Shown here: in pieces, positions 19,605 through 29,752 of the stretch | Layout: each line of letters starts with the position of its first letter | Numbering within the stretch: the stretch's first letter is position 1 | Source of the DNA: Pycnococcus provasolii | Lineage: Eukaryota > Chlorophyta > Pseudoscourfieldiophyceae > Pseudoscourfieldiales | Reading direction: 5' to 3' | DNA: 64,000 nt | Assembly: GCA_049487715.1 (NCBI GenBank) | Contig: CP150557.1 | Location: 434,001-498,000, forward strand | Notes under the pieces: generated by a model | Database searches by the model: none | What the model was told of the DNA's origin: nothing | Seen by the model: the letters and a program-made list of their open reading frames with translations, nothing else | Translations under genes and position numbers: made by a program

Positions 19605-21515
19605 ATGGCAATGGTCCCTGGGTCCCGTGGTTTCATGAAACCTCTGGTCGCTCTCGTTGACTTGGATGCGTTTTATGTCGCCGTGGAACGTGACTTGAAT
19701 CCTTGTATGTTAGTTGATAAACCTGTTCTTGTGGTTCAGTACAATCCGTTTGAAAATTCATCTCCAGAAGAATCAGGTTCCGGGTTAGGTTCTGCTGCAG
19801 GTTCTTCAGGTTCAGTTGGGTCAACAGCATGCACCTTCGGTGTCCGCACGTTGCCGTTCGATTCGAATCGTATCATTTCTGATCACAATAACAACGGATC
19901 CGCAATCGCCGTGTCGTACGAAGCACGTGCGCTTGGTGTGAAACGAATCATGCGTGCTATAGAAGCTCGCAAGGTGGCTGCGGCTGCGGGGCAGGAACTT
20001 GTTGTCGTGCAAGTGCCAACGGCGAATGGGAAGAGTGACATGGAAATTTATCGGAGATATGGACGGAAAGTTGTCGACATCCTAAGAGCCGCCCTGCCTG
20101 GCTGCCCTGTCGAGAAGTCGTCGGTGGATGAAATATATGTGGAATTGATGACGCCGTTTCTTAAAACGTTCATCGCGAACGTTGGTGGAGTCGACGAGTG
20201 TATTCGGATAGCAGGGGCAACGCACATTGCTGGAAGTGGAATCGGCGACGACGCCGCGGCAAAAATTACCGCCGCAGAAATGAGAATGGGATTCGCAGGC
20301 CACGGCGCGAAAACGGACGCCGAGCTTCGGGCGCAGTTGAACCAGTCGTCGTTCTGGACGCCGCCGACGGCAGACGACACGAACAGTGACTCACCTTCGA
20401 CGTATGCGCTCTTCGCAGCCGCGTGCGCAGCGGTTGCTCAAGCTCGTGAGAAAGTGAGTGTGGCGTTCGAGGGCAGACTGACCTGCACGGCAGGACTTGG
20501 CATCAGCAAGATTACCGCGAAACTTGCTGGTGGATTGCACAAGCCCAATCAACAGACTGGCGTCTATCCCACGACCGCATCCATTTCACGATTCATGCGA
20601 GACGTGCCCATCGAAAAATTAAGAGGACTTGGTGGTATGTTGGGCCAGCACCTGATTGCTCATTTTCCAACAGCTGGTCTGTTAGCGGATGCTCCTACGC
20701 AGCGTGTGGTTGACCTCATTCAAAATGCGAAATGGGCCAAGCCGCACGAAACCGCATCGAGGGTCATGAAGCTCGCGAAGGGGATCGACGACGAAGCTGT
20801 CAAGGAACGCACTCGAGCCTCCAGCATTTCTACCGGCAAGACATTCCGTGGAAGTCATGGAAGCTCGACTGGACCGCTGAGGACATTCGCAGACGTCGCG
20901 ACTGTCTGTGATGCCCTGTGCCGTGAGCTCGAAGTCCGCCTGGAGGAGCGCCGGTCAGACACCGGCGACGTGCCAACGGTGATGACGATCTCACTCAGCA
21001 CATTGGATGGGAAGGGTGGCAGCCGAAGTGGTCAATGGCCGCTCGGCGCGGGGTCATCAGCATCAAACTCGTCAGCACTCGCGCAATCATTGCTAAAAAG
21101 ATGGGCGAAGGAGGTGGGTGCCAACGAATCGAATCTGGGAATCACTGGCCTATTCGTTGCCGCGAACGAGTTGCAAAGCGCCGGCGTGCACAGACAGAGA
21201 ACACTAGACGACCACCTGAAAAACATGCCACCACCCGCGGAGACGACGACGAAGCCGGCTCTAGATGCCGCTCCTCCCACAGTCGCCACACCTTCCTCAC
21301 CGACGCGGCCGCAGCCGGTTCCATGGATTTGCATAGCGTGCACCCTGGAGAATATGCCGTCTGCATCAAGGTGCGAGGCTTGCGGGACGCTGCGAGGTGG
21401 TTCGCTGCCCCCCGCCTCCACCCTAGCATTGCACAAGCGCCCCGCCGCGAAATCCCTGTCATCGATACTAGGAGGTGGAGGCAAGGAGAAGAAGCAGGTG
21501 AAGTTGCGCCGATGA
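19605..21515 (+). CDS. POLH: DNA polymerase eta (Y-family translesion polymerase)
   Basis: 636 residues from ATG 19605; the in-frame ATG at 19635 (MKPLVALVDLDAFYV) is an alternative that starts right at the catalytic core. Y-family motifs are present: VDLDAFYVAVE (first metal-binding Asp), SYEARALGVKR, EKSSVDEIYVEL (catalytic acidic pair, normally S-I/V-DEA), LGISKITAKLAGGLHKPN and the helix-hairpin-like EKLRGLGGMLGQHL. The little-finger region follows. The C-terminus carries a RanBP2-type zinc finger (WICIACTLENMPSASRCEAC), an unusual choice because animal pol eta uses a C2H2/UBZ finger. A degenerate PCNA-binding-like QRTLDDHL precedes it. The enzyme inserts bases opposite UV dimers in the nucleus. 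Low-complexity Gly/Ser segments (about residues 50-75) are insertions. Confidence 0.92.
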   Translation: MAMVPGSRGFMKPLVALVDLDAFYVAVERDLNPCMLVDKPVLVVQYNPFENSSPEESGSGLGSAAGSSGSVGSTACTFGVRTLPFDSNRIISDHNNNGSAIAVSYEARALGVKRIMRAIEARKVAAAAGQELVVVQVPTANGKSDMEIYRRYGRKVVDILRAALPGCPVEKSSVDEIYVELMTPFLKTFIANVGGVDECIRIAGATHIAGSGIGDDAAAKITAAEMRMGFAGHGAKTDAELRAQLNQSSFWTPPTADDTNSDSPSTYALFAAACAAVAQAREKVSVAFEGRLTCTAGLGISKITAKLAGGLHKPNQQTGVYPTTASISRFMRDVPIEKLRGLGGMLGQHLIAHFPTAGLLADAPTQRVVDLIQNAKWAKPHETASRVMKLAKGIDDEAVKERTRASSISTGKTFRGSHGSSTGPLRTFADVATVCDALCRELEVRLEERRSDTGDVPTVMTISLSTLDGKGGSRSGQWPLGAGSSASNSSALAQSLLKRWAKEVGANESNLGITGLFVAANELQSAGVHRQRTLDDHLKNMPPPAETTTKPALDAAPPTVATPSSPTRPQPVPWICIACTLENMPSASRCEACGTLRGGSLPPASTLALHKRPAAKSLSSILGGGGKEKKQVKLRR

Positions 21516-21594
21516 GGTGCTTCGATGTATCAAGAGATGTAAAGAACAAGTTGACATTTTCTTTCAAGATATTTTACAAGTAAAATCATTTACT

Positions 21595-24500
21595 TCAAAC
21601 AGACCCATCAGGACTTTTCTTTTTGGAAGGAAGGTTGCTCTGCGAGGATGAAGCGCGTGATTCGGGTCTGCTCACGTCAACCACACGCGTTTCACCTTCG
21701 GATCCCACGCTGTGTGTGCCACTGGTGGTGCCGCCCTCTTCGTCTTCAGGATCGCGTGGTTCCCAGAGAGGCATTGGGGAGTTGCTTCTCAGCATGGAAG
21801 TTGAGCGAAGTTCGTGGAGAATCTCAGAGGCACGGCTCTCACCCTTCAAGCTTCCGTCGAATTTCACGAGCGCACGTTCGAGGCGGGAAACTGCCGCCTC
21901 AACCGCCGCCTTCACCGCCGGGTTGGGCGAAGGACGTGGCGTTGGTGATGAATCCGACGATCCCCCTCGACCATATGCCTCAAGCAGCTCCAGCGGAACG
22001 ACAGGAACGCCTTCGGGTCGCACGAATGTGCGCGGCGAGGCCCACAGATATGTGAAATCGTCCTCATCAGAACCATCACCTGATTCTCTCGCCTCCTTTT
22101 TGGGCGAGGATGTCAATATCATCACGGGCACCTTTGTCGTCGGACTCGAAGTTAGTGACACGATCTTGGGGCTGGCACTGTCTCGCGGGCTGACGAGAAC
22201 TTCAAGTGCTAGTGGCGCGGCTGGAATCTCCAAGAAGCCCGGTGGTAACGACACATCTTCACCGCCTTCCTCCGGCAAGGTTTTGTTGCGACGTGCGATG
22301 ATCCACCGCCAGCACACGGCACATGAGAATAGCGCGAGCGCCGCCGCTGCGCCGGTGGCTCCTAATGCAAGGTCCAAGTCAGCCTTTTTATCGCCGCTTG
22401 ACGGCGCGATGGACACCTGCGCGGCATCTGACATCTGTCGCTTATCTTGTATATTCATGCTCGACGAAGGGGGTGGTGGCTGCGGAGGCAGTGGCGGCGG
22501 TGGTGAGGGAGGCGGCGGCGGCGGCGGCGGAGGGGAAGGAGGGGGTGATGGCGGCGGAGGTAGCCATGGCGGCGGCGGCGGCGGCGGAGGGGAAGGAGGG
22601 GGTGATGGCGGCGGAGGGGAAGGCGGCGGTGGAGAGGGTGGTTGAGGGGGCGGAGGTGGAGATGGGGGTGGTGAAGGTGGTGGTGGCGGAGGCGGCGGAG
22701 GTGGACTCTGAGGCGGCGGCGGCGGTGGCGGCGGTGTAGGAGGCTCGGGTACGCACAAAGACAGCGCGTATTCACCATCGCAAAGAAATCCGTTCGATTG
22801 CGACAAGTCCGACGCCGGACGATCGTTGATGCGATACGTTGCCCAGTCGACGACTCGGTGGCCGACGTATTCCGACGCCGACATGGACTCGAGGAGCTTA
22901 GCCGTCGCCTTGCTTGCAGCCACGCATGGAGAGCGCTGGTCTGTGACGACCGCGGCTTTCTCACAGCTGCCATCGACGACCACCGCCCTGTGCGGCGCTC
23001 CGCGGTCGTAGGCGCTGCCTTCTGCCACTGCGTTGTCACCAGCAGGACACGATCCACGTCCCCACGCTGCGCCGCTCCCTTCGTAGAGCGGCAAGCTGTT
23101 GCGATTGGCATGCAGCAGCTGGAGACGCAGCTTTGCGAATGGGTCGCTCCAGTCGCACGCTGAACCTGCCGCCGCACACGCTGCGCGACCTCCTTCCGCA
23201 CCAGCGCGTGCGCATGCGAGGTACCGCTCTTTGAGGGCCCAGTGCACGGAGTTGACGACGCGCTTGCCAGTCGGATAGTCGCTCGCCGCGGTGAAGACCG
23301 CCACCCCTGCGTGTGCATAGAGTTCCACGCTTGCGTAGTTGAGGTAGTTGGTGCCCACGTGGTGCAGCGTGAGCCCGCCCGCGATCGTCTCGTTCGAGAC
23401 CCTCCAGCCGAGCATGTATCTGTCACCCTTCACCCCTTCCGTGAGCAAACTGCGCCAGCGGAAGTCGCGAACTACCGGGCCGCCGGAGGGGAAGGTGTCG
23501 GACGCGAGGCTTCCGTACTTGCCCATCCGCAGGCCTCGCAGCGTCCACTGCAGGTAGCGCGCCATGGCAGCCGGAGTGCAGTGCACGTTGCCTGCTGGTC
23601 CGATGATGGGCGGAAAGTCGTGCCGCATGGCGATCCAAGCGCTCGCGTTCGTGCCGTTAGGCGCAAGGTGAGCGAACGGGTCGTGCGAGCCTTCCGCAGG
23701 TCCGAATCCACAGTCGACGCCCGCCTGAATACCCATCGGCGCCCAGAGGTGCGAGGCGATGAGTTCCTCCCACAGCGGCGGCGTGCCAATTGTTTTTCGT
23801 GCAGCCACCGCCGCGCTCGCAGCTTGAGCGAGCACGACGTAACCGACGTTCGAGTACCTGAACGTTGCGGTGACGTTTCGCGTCGCCTTGAGCGAAGTAG
23901 CGGTGACGTGTTCTCTGCATGTGGCGAGCGAGCGCGGCGTGTGCTCCGGGTGCGCGCAGCGTACGAACGCCTTTTCGTACGGCGGTCCCGACGTTGGGAG
24001 AGGTACGTCGCAGCAGTCGGCGTGCACTTGCCACCATCCGTCCGGCTCGGGGTGCAGAGGGAATCCAGCGGCGTGGTTGGCGAGGTCCTTGAGCGTGACG
24101 TCGTGGAACGTCGAGTCTGCCGCCTCCGGCACGAATCGCGACAGTTTGTCGGACCAGCTTAGGTACCCTTCAAATTCAAGCACGCTGACGAGTGCCGCCG
24201 TCATCGCCTTGGTGAGCGACCCTATGTGCCATCTGCTTGTTGACGTGACATCGTTGGCGTCGAAGTCGTTCGCCGCGACGCGTCCAGCCTTACCTTGCGC
24301 GAGCGTTCCGTCCGTCGTGACGACAGCCGCACAGGCGGCGGCGGTTGTTGTCCTCGAGAGCTCGAGAAGCAGCAAGGAGTCGAGCTCCGAGTCTGGGGAG
24401 GCGGAGGCCCCGGAGTCACGCGTTTCCGTGAGCGCGTCTGCGAACCCAATCCGTGAGCACGCTAGCAGGCCTGAAAGAAGGACGAGAAGAAACAAAAAAA

Positions 24501-24627
24501 ACGCACTATTCTTGTAAGGAATAGATACTCCAGAGGCCGTCGCCGGAATAGGCCTTAAGACTCTCAGGCCGCGTAACCTCCTCCTCAAGGGCAACCTCAA
24601 CGGCATTCCGAAAGAGCAAGCGGCCAT
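21595..24627 (-). CDS. Membrane-anchored serine hydrolase (beta-lactamase/PBP-like) with polyproline stalk
   Basis: 1010 residues from the ATG of MAACSFGMPL. An N-terminal hydrophobic segment (AFFLFLLVLLSGLLAC) is a signal peptide or anchor. The ectodomain is a class-C beta-lactamase-like serine hydrolase (PF00144): catalytic S-x-x-K as SLTK in RWHIGSLTKAMTA, Y-x-N as YSN in FRYSNVGYVVL, and a terminal HVGTN in place of the usual H-x-G/KTG box. Then come a Cys-containing region, a roughly 95-residue (S)PPPP hydroxyproline-type stalk (22453-22750), one membrane span (ALALFSCAVCWRWII) and a 220-residue Ser/Pro/acidic tail. This suggests a cell-surface esterase or peptidase with an intracellular tail. 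The stalk is typical of green-lineage wall glycoproteins. The substrate is unknown. Confidence 0.8.
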   Translation of the reverse strand: MAACSFGMPLRLPLRRRLRGLRVLRPIPATASGVSIPYKNSAFFLFLLVLLSGLLACSRIGFADALTETRDSGASASPDSELDSLLLLELSRTTTAAACAAVVTTDGTLAQGKAGRVAANDFDANDVTSTSRWHIGSLTKAMTAALVSVLEFEGYLSWSDKLSRFVPEAADSTFHDVTLKDLANHAAGFPLHPEPDGWWQVHADCCDVPLPTSGPPYEKAFVRCAHPEHTPRSLATCREHVTATSLKATRNVTATFRYSNVGYVVLAQAASAAVAARKTIGTPPLWEELIASHLWAPMGIQAGVDCGFGPAEGSHDPFAHLAPNGTNASAWIAMRHDFPPIIGPAGNVHCTPAAMARYLQWTLRGLRMGKYGSLASDTFPSGGPVVRDFRWRSLLTEGVKGDRYMLGWRVSNETIAGGLTLHHVGTNYLNYASVELYAHAGVAVFTAASDYPTGKRVVNSVHWALKERYLACARAGAEGGRAACAAAGSACDWSDPFAKLRLQLLHANRNSLPLYEGSGAAWGRGSCPAGDNAVAEGSAYDRGAPHRAVVVDGSCEKAAVVTDQRSPCVAASKATAKLLESMSASEYVGHRVVDWATYRINDRPASDLSQSNGFLCDGEYALSLCVPEPPTPPPPPPPPQSPPPPPPPPPPSPPPSPPPPPQPPSPPPPSPPPPSPPPSPPPPPPPPWLPPPPSPPPSPPPPPPPPPSPPPPLPPQPPPPSSSMNIQDKRQMSDAAQVSIAPSSGDKKADLDLALGATGAAAALALFSCAVCWRWIIARRNKTLPEEGGEDVSLPPGFLEIPAAPLALEVLVSPRDSASPKIVSLTSSPTTKVPVMILTSSPKKEARESGDGSDEDDFTYLWASPRTFVRPEGVPVVPLELLEAYGRGGSSDSSPTPRPSPNPAVKAAVEAAVSRLERALVKFDGSLKGESRASEILHELRSTSMLRSNSPMPLWEPRDPEDEEGGTTSGTHSVGSEGETRVVDVSRPESRASSSQSNLPSKKKSPDGSV
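22453..22750 (-). repeat. Polyproline (SPPPP)n coding repeat
   Basis: A GGC/GGA-rich stretch on the plus strand encodes a Pro/Ser stalk in the minus-strand serine hydrolase gene. The opposite-strand Gly-rich frame is a shadow of this repeat. Confidence 0.85.
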
Positions 24628-25693
24628 GGCGAATAATGTAATATTAAGGTAGGTGGGGTCAATATTACGTACCCCTCTACCGGGTAGTAGAGCTCTCACT
24701 TTTCCCGTGAGAGAAAGTTGACAAAGTTTTTATAAATTCCCACTAAAAGGCGCGAGAACGTTCGGTCGTTCGGTCGGTAAGGGACGAAACACCTTATTTT
24801 ACCACCATGATAGACGACCGTGTACATACTGTAGGTAAGTAAATGTACTACAAATGATTTGGTCAACCCCTCCCTTGGGCTTGGACTGTTGGAGGAGGGT
24901 TTGTTGCCCGAAACTACCTCCCCAAAGTGCCAAAGTGTTTGGCAAAGTGCTTGGCGTCTTGCCCTTGACCGCATTCATTGCCTGCACGGCAAGGCGGCAA
25001 GGCCTCTGGGATCAGGTCATTCAGGTGTCAGGCCAGGCCACGCATACAGTAGTTCTCTATGTGTCGGCCTTGGTCCTTGGTCCTTGTTGGACTCTACGAT
25101 AGTATTTCTACGATAGAGGCGTTTAGTTGGAGGACACGGGACAAGCTCACTGGACAGGAGTTACTGTACAGCTCCGCGTTCGTTGCCTCGTTGCGGTTGG
25201 TTGTTGTCTGCTTTCATGAGTGAGTTTCATCCCGTTCCCGTTCAGGCGTTCACGTGGGGAAGGAGTTGCCCAGGGACGGACTTGGGGAAGGACATCACCA
25301 TGGGACGACCTTCATGGACGCCTCTGGCAAAACCTCCTCTGGCCTTTGGGAAAAAGGGAGAGTCTCCCTGGCACCTGGAGGTGAGAAATATGGATGTTGA
25401 TGAAGGATTCCTACCATCCTACCTAAGCTTACAGTACCCGGTAGTACAGGCTACAGTACGTAGGAGGCTCCGTTTCGTCTGTCATAACTGTCTGTCATAG
25501 TACTAGCTGCGGGAGAGTTCGTTCGGGTTTGTAAAAACAACTTATCCCCGGGTACGGGTAGGAATATCTCTCGCTTTCGGACCCCTGATTTTGGGCCCCT
25601 CATTTTCCCTTCCCAGTAAAGTAAAATTTCACTCTGACGCGTTCGATCGCGGGGCCCACCCGACTATTCATTGTTCACATCTGACTCGGATAC
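24628..25693. other. Divergent intergenic region, no gene
   Basis: 1.07 kb between the serine hydrolase (leftward) and the sugar transporter (rightward). It has two copies of the 10-mer TACCCGGTAG (24677-24686 in reverse, 25435-25444 forward), a CCAAAGTG/GGCAAAGTG repeat patch around 24920-24960, and otherwise nothing protein-like. Confidence 0.5.
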
Positions 25694-27403
25694 ATGCGCG
25701 TCTTGCATGCGCGTGTCTCTCGTGTCTCTCGTGATGTGCGTCTTTATAGTGTCTCTCGTGATGTGCACAGGTGTGCACAGGTGTGCTTACACACGTGTAA
25801 CCCAAGTTCGGCTTATCATCAACCGGCCGTTCAGGTGACATCCCACCTGAAGGTGAAACTCAGAAAATATGCGAATTATAATGCGCGCACACAGTTTCAA
25901 GCGGTGCAACCCGCGCGAAACGCGAAACGCACGAACGCGTTGCGTGCGGTGGACGCGGAGGCGGAGGCGGAGACGGACACCAGCGCACCAGTCAGCGCGG
26001 GTGTTGTTACCTGGCAGCTCTGCGTCGCGGTGGCTGTTATCTGCCTCGGGAACTTCATGTTTGGTTGGCACGCTGGCGCGCTCAACCCGGCACTGCAGGC
26101 GGTGACACAAGACGTCGCCATCGCACCTGAAACAGTTCCATTTGCAGTCTCAAGTCTCGTCGTCGGCGGGACTATCGGAGCTCTGCTCACCCCACTGGCA
26201 ATGGATGGGTACGGCAGACGAGCCGCTCTCACGTTGACGGCTGTTCCGATGGTTCTCGGAAGCTTGCTCATGGCACAAGCAACCACACCCGTGGGTTTCA
26301 TCTTGGGCAGGACGCTCGCGGGCATGGGAGCCGGCGCCGCGTCCGTGTGCGCCCCTGCGCTGGTTGCCGAACTTGCGCCAGACCACGTTCGCGGACGGCT
26401 GTCGAGCGTGTGCCGTCTCGCGTACGTGCTCGGCATCCTCGCAACGTTCGTTCTGGCTCAGAGTTTGCAGGGCGGAGCAGTGGGCGCTGGTGCGGCCGAA
26501 TGGTGGCGACCGCTGTACTTCGTCGCCATCGTACCCGCCGCGATGATGGCTACGTCCCTCATCGCCGGTGCCGCTCCAGAGAGCCCCATTTGGCTTGCGC
26601 GCCAAGGCAAAGACGATGCTGCGAGTCGTGCGCTTGGCATCGCGCGAGGCTTGAGTCGCGATGAGACGGCGCGATGGTTGCAGAAGGAGCGCGACGCCTC
26701 GTTGAGAGGGTGTAGCACGGGCTCCGGCGACACGTGGAAGGATCTCTTCACACTGCCAGAGCACGCGAGAAGTCACAGAATTTGCACGCGCCTCGCCATC
26801 TTCCAGGCACTGGGCGGAAGCAATATCGTTGTGTTCTATGCAGCGAGCTTGTTCGCAAGCGCCGGCGTGTCGAATCCCGCCACCGCGGTTGTTATTGTTG
26901 GCATTGCGAATGTGGCTGGAACGCTCGCGGCGACGGTACTTACAGATTCTTTCGGACGGAAGCCGCTGCTTGTCGGCAGCTTTTCGTCGATGGCGACGTG
27001 CATGTGCGCTCTCGCTCTAGCTGCCACACCGCAATTCATTGCGCTCGTTGGAGCAGAGACGGCGAGTACGCTATCGTGCGCGTGCGTGCCGCTCTTCATA
27101 CTTTGCTTCGCATGTGGCGTCGGCCCCATCCCGTACCTTCTCTACTCCGAGGTGTACGCGAGCCGCGTTCGCGCGAAAGGTGCGTCGTTTTGCGGCGCTC
27201 TCAACTGGGGCGCGAACATCCTACTTTGCTACACGTTCTTGCCTATGAAGGAGGCGCTCGGGGATACTGCCGTGTTTGGAATCTACGCGTGTATCAACTT
27301 CGCCGCCTTGATATTCACGCGCGCGAACGTATTCGAGACACGCGGGCGAAGTCTTCAGGAAATTGAGAACGAGCTCGCGCCTGCCGTGTGCGTGCGTGAA
27401 TGA
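25694..27403 (+). CDS. Plastid-type MFS sugar transporter (pGlcT-like)
   Basis: 569 residues from ATG 25694. About the first 110 residues lack acidic residues, are rich in Arg, Ser and Val, and end in an acidic linker; this fits a plastid transit peptide, although its start overlaps a repeated GTGTCTCTCGTGATGTG leader. Twelve helices follow with sugar-porter signatures: DGYGRRA after helix 2, GRTLAGMGAGAAS, RGRLSS, PESPIWL, FQALGGSNIVVFYA, DSFGRKPLL, GPIPYLLYSEVYASRVRAK and ETRGRSL. The lack of a usual GRR/K variant in none of these places suggests a working carrier. By resemblance to the plant plastidic glucose translocator it would export starch-derived glucose from the plastid. Substrate and membrane are inference. 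Confidence 0.88.
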   Translation: MRVLHARVSRVSRDVRLYSVSRDVHRCAQVCLHTCNPSSAYHQPAVQVTSHLKVKLRKYANYNARTQFQAVQPARNAKRTNALRAVDAEAEAETDTSAPVSAGVVTWQLCVAVAVICLGNFMFGWHAGALNPALQAVTQDVAIAPETVPFAVSSLVVGGTIGALLTPLAMDGYGRRAALTLTAVPMVLGSLLMAQATTPVGFILGRTLAGMGAGAASVCAPALVAELAPDHVRGRLSSVCRLAYVLGILATFVLAQSLQGGAVGAGAAEWWRPLYFVAIVPAAMMATSLIAGAAPESPIWLARQGKDDAASRALGIARGLSRDETARWLQKERDASLRGCSTGSGDTWKDLFTLPEHARSHRICTRLAIFQALGGSNIVVFYAASLFASAGVSNPATAVVIVGIANVAGTLAATVLTDSFGRKPLLVGSFSSMATCMCALALAATPQFIALVGAETASTLSCACVPLFILCFACGVGPIPYLLYSEVYASRVRAKGASFCGALNWGANILLCYTFLPMKEALGDTAVFGIYACINFAALIFTRANVFETRGRSLQEIENELAPAVCVRE

Positions 27404-27492
27404 ACCACATCCATGCATTGAATGTTTTTAATTTTAATTTTTTTAATACATAGTAGTAATTAGTCCTATTTATTTATTTACACGGATTTGAC

Positions 27493-28368
27493 TTACACTT
27501 GATTCGTTGATGCAACAATGACGTCCAACCACAATTCGTTTGTGCGGCGAAAGGGAGGGGTAGAGGGTGGGTTGTACTGAGCCGTCTCGATAACGCCGAG
27601 ACGTTCTAGCGCGTCGATGTCTCCATCACGCACGGCTGCTCGTGCAGCTTCATCCGCAGGCACGTAAGCATTCGAGACTGCTCGCAGGTTCTCCACAAGT
27701 TGTTCCGTGGCCCATCGCACAGCTTGCGGCGTCGCCACGCCGCTGAAGCGCTCGACAGCCACCATTCTTTGAGGCACGTCGACAAGTTTGACTCGCTCGT
27801 TCGTAGGTTTTGGCAGCGGTTTGGTCGACGTTTCTTGGACTCGTGTGGGAGCCATGACAAATCGCATACTCTTCCTCTGATTCTCGTCGGCAGCACCAGC
27901 GTCACTGAGAACGGGTGTTGTCATGCTGATTGCCTCGTTGGTCTCGTTCCCTCCAAAGATGTAGCTCGCGACCGTGTTGAACGCATTCCCGCTATTGACC
28001 GCGTCGCCGACGACGCCCGGGGCAATCTTCCCACTCTCCATGTTTGCTTCCGCCGCGACGTACGCTTCCAGCGCGCGCACCTCGAAGAACGCGCCCTTGC
28101 GGTAGATTATACGCGACGGAATCGTCTCGAGGTCCGCGGGAATCTCCATGAGGAACGTTGACACGCGTGACGCGGCGGCGAGGCCGAGCGAAGGAAGCAG
28201 GCCGGACGGGTACGCGAAGAGAACGTCGAACGACGACGACGACGACGACGACGACGCAAGCACACGAGCACCAGAGCTTGCACGAGGACAAGGCCTAGCA
28301 CGAGCACGAGCAGACGGGGCAGACATTGAGGGAAGCACACGAGCCACACATGAGACACGAGCAGACAT
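27493..28368 (-). CDS. SOUL heme-binding family protein, probably plastid
   Basis: 291 residues. The Ser/Ala/Arg-rich first 45 residues, with no acidic residue and a run of eight Ser from a GAC/TCG repeat, look like a transit peptide. The SOUL domain (PF04832) begins about residue 75 with ETIPSRIIYRKGAFFEVR, continues through FNTVASYIFGGNETNEAISMTTPV (the GxN...I.MTTPV family signature, quoted as the central part), MRFVMAP and MVAVERFSG, and ends with NELWLDVI. Plant plastid SOUL proteins bind heme at the plastoglobule or stroma; heme binding here is inferred from family. Its upstream region carries three CCCCGAAT copies (28515-28551). Confidence 0.92.
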   Translation of the reverse strand: MSARVSCVARVLPSMSAPSARARARPCPRASSGARVLASSSSSSSSFDVLFAYPSGLLPSLGLAAASRVSTFLMEIPADLETIPSRIIYRKGAFFEVRALEAYVAAEANMESGKIAPGVVGDAVNSGNAFNTVASYIFGGNETNEAISMTTPVLSDAGAADENQRKSMRFVMAPTRVQETSTKPLPKPTNERVKLVDVPQRMVAVERFSGVATPQAVRWATEQLVENLRAVSNAYVPADEAARAAVRDGDIDALERLGVIETAQYNPPSTPPFRRTNELWLDVIVASTNQV

Positions 28369-28825
28369 GAATGGGAGGGCAGCACATGAACATGAGCACG
28401 AACAAGGACGCAGCGATCAAGACACCGGGCATCGCAAGTCAAGCAGTATTGTGCGCCACAAGAATGCTGAGCGGAAATATCGGGGAAGACAAACGCAGCT
28501 GCCTTCCAAATCTCCCCCGAATATCAGTCCCCGAATAATCAGTCCCCGAATCACACCTTGAAGAACCCGAATTAGAATTCGGGAGGGACCCTGACAACCC
28601 TACGATAAAGGTAAGGGATGGGCCCCACGGTTCGGAGAAGGAGAGGGAGAAGGTGAGGGCAACAAATAGACTAAAAGAAGATAATACGCGGACCGACATG
28701 TATCTGCAGATATGTACATAGTACTGTACTACTGTATCTGCCGACAATACAATAAAGGCTCGTCGTCGGGTCATCTCAAAAAGATGGTATTGTGTGTTAC
28801 GTTACTGTAGTTATTTTGGGGGGAG
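28369..28825. promoter_or_regulatory. Spacer with CCCCGAAT cluster
   Basis: 457 bp between the SOUL start and the CUE gene stop. Three CCCCGAAT words at 28515-28522, 28529-28536 and 28544-28551, spaced 14-15 bp, lie 150-180 bp upstream of the SOUL ATG. A short GTACTGTACTACTGTA-type symmetrical patch occurs near 28722. Confidence 0.5.
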
Positions 28826-29752
28826 TTAAAACGCCTCGCCGTCGCCGGGAGGCCCGAACGCGTTCGAGTTCGTCGGCGTGGACGCGCGCTGCAGGTGCAC
28901 CGACAGCGCGTAGTTGCTCGCGTGAAGGCGCTGCACCTCCGCCTGCTGCTCCTCGCACACGCGAGACAGGCGCGACACCTCGTCATTCAACCGCCGGCCC
29001 TCCGACGTCATCTGCTCCATGCGCGCGCTCTGGATCGCAACCGCGCGCTTCAGAATGGTGTTCTCCCTCTTAACCTGCCTCTCGAACGCCGTAAGCGCGT
29101 GGCTTACGATAGACTTCGCGCTCGGAACGTCAGCCGCGCCCTGCAGCTCGCCAACGACGGCGTCCACCCACTCCGTGTGCGTCTTTGGCAGTGCCGCGTC
29201 GTTCGCCGCGTCGTTTTCGTCGTTCGGCTCCGGCGGCGGCGTTGCTGGCGCGCTGCGTGTGCTGCTTGCCGGCGGCGAGGGGTTGTTGTTCGCCGCGGCG
29301 GCTGTTGTCGGCGGCTCGGTGGGACTGCTTGCGCGTGCGAGGCGCAGGTTTGCGAGGTGTTCGATAGCCTTTTGGATGTCCGCTCCGTGTGCGTTGAGCG
29401 CGGCGTCAATGTCTGCATCTGACATGTCCGGGAACAGCTGTGCGATTCTGTCGCGTGTCACCCACGGGCTGGATGCGCACAGCGAGTTGTGAGTTCTCTG
29501 CGAGTGTGCCGCGGCAAGCCTGCTTGGGCTCGTTCGTGCTCGTTTTGGTATGGACGTGCCGTTGTCGAGGATGTGGTGGTATCCACAGCTGTTGCGGTGG
29601 TGTTCGACGAGTACCTGCGACGACGTTGACGCGAATGTGTTTGCCAAGGTGTCGTGTCCGTCGACAATATATGTATCGTGTCCTGGAAGAGTGGTGTGTT
29701 GGAACGTGCGTTTCGCTCCCGACAGCAGGGCGAGAGGGTCGACGGCAGCCAT
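28826..29752 (-). CDS. Plant-type CUE-domain protein
   Basis: 308 residues. Residues about 98-140 form a CUE domain (TRDRIAQLFPDMSDADIDAA, then NAHGADIQKAIEHLANLRL), which binds ubiquitin. A Pro/Ala/Asn spacer is followed by a coiled coil with ENTILKRAVAIQSARMEQM and RLHASNYALSVHLQRA, ending in DGEAF. That pairing of CUE, WVDAVVGELQGA, ENT.LKRAVAIQ and NYAL..HL is the layout of a plant-lineage CUE protein family (Arabidopsis At5g32440 type), whose role is not well defined. It supports a green-lineage host. Probably cytoplasmic or nuclear. Confidence 0.9.
   Translation of the reverse strand: MAAVDPLALLSGAKRTFQHTTLPGHDTYIVDGHDTLANTFASTSSQVLVEHHRNSCGYHHILDNGTSIPKRARTSPSRLAAAHSQRTHNSLCASSPWVTRDRIAQLFPDMSDADIDAALNAHGADIQKAIEHLANLRLARASSPTEPPTTAAAANNNPSPPASSTRSAPATPPPEPNDENDAANDAALPKTHTEWVDAVVGELQGAADVPSAKSIVSHALTAFERQVKRENTILKRAVAIQSARMEQMTSEGRRLNDEVSRLSRVCEEQQAEVQRLHASNYALSVHLQRASTPTNSNAFGPPGDGEAF

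Noticed and set aside
21623-22645. 340-residue plus-strand Gly/Ser frame
   Set aside because: It is the complement of the serine-hydrolase tail and polyproline stalk; the Gly run mirrors the Pro codons.
23242-24162. 306-residue plus-strand Arg/Val-rich frame
   Set aside because: Antisense to the catalytic part of the serine hydrolase, with no recognisable motif.
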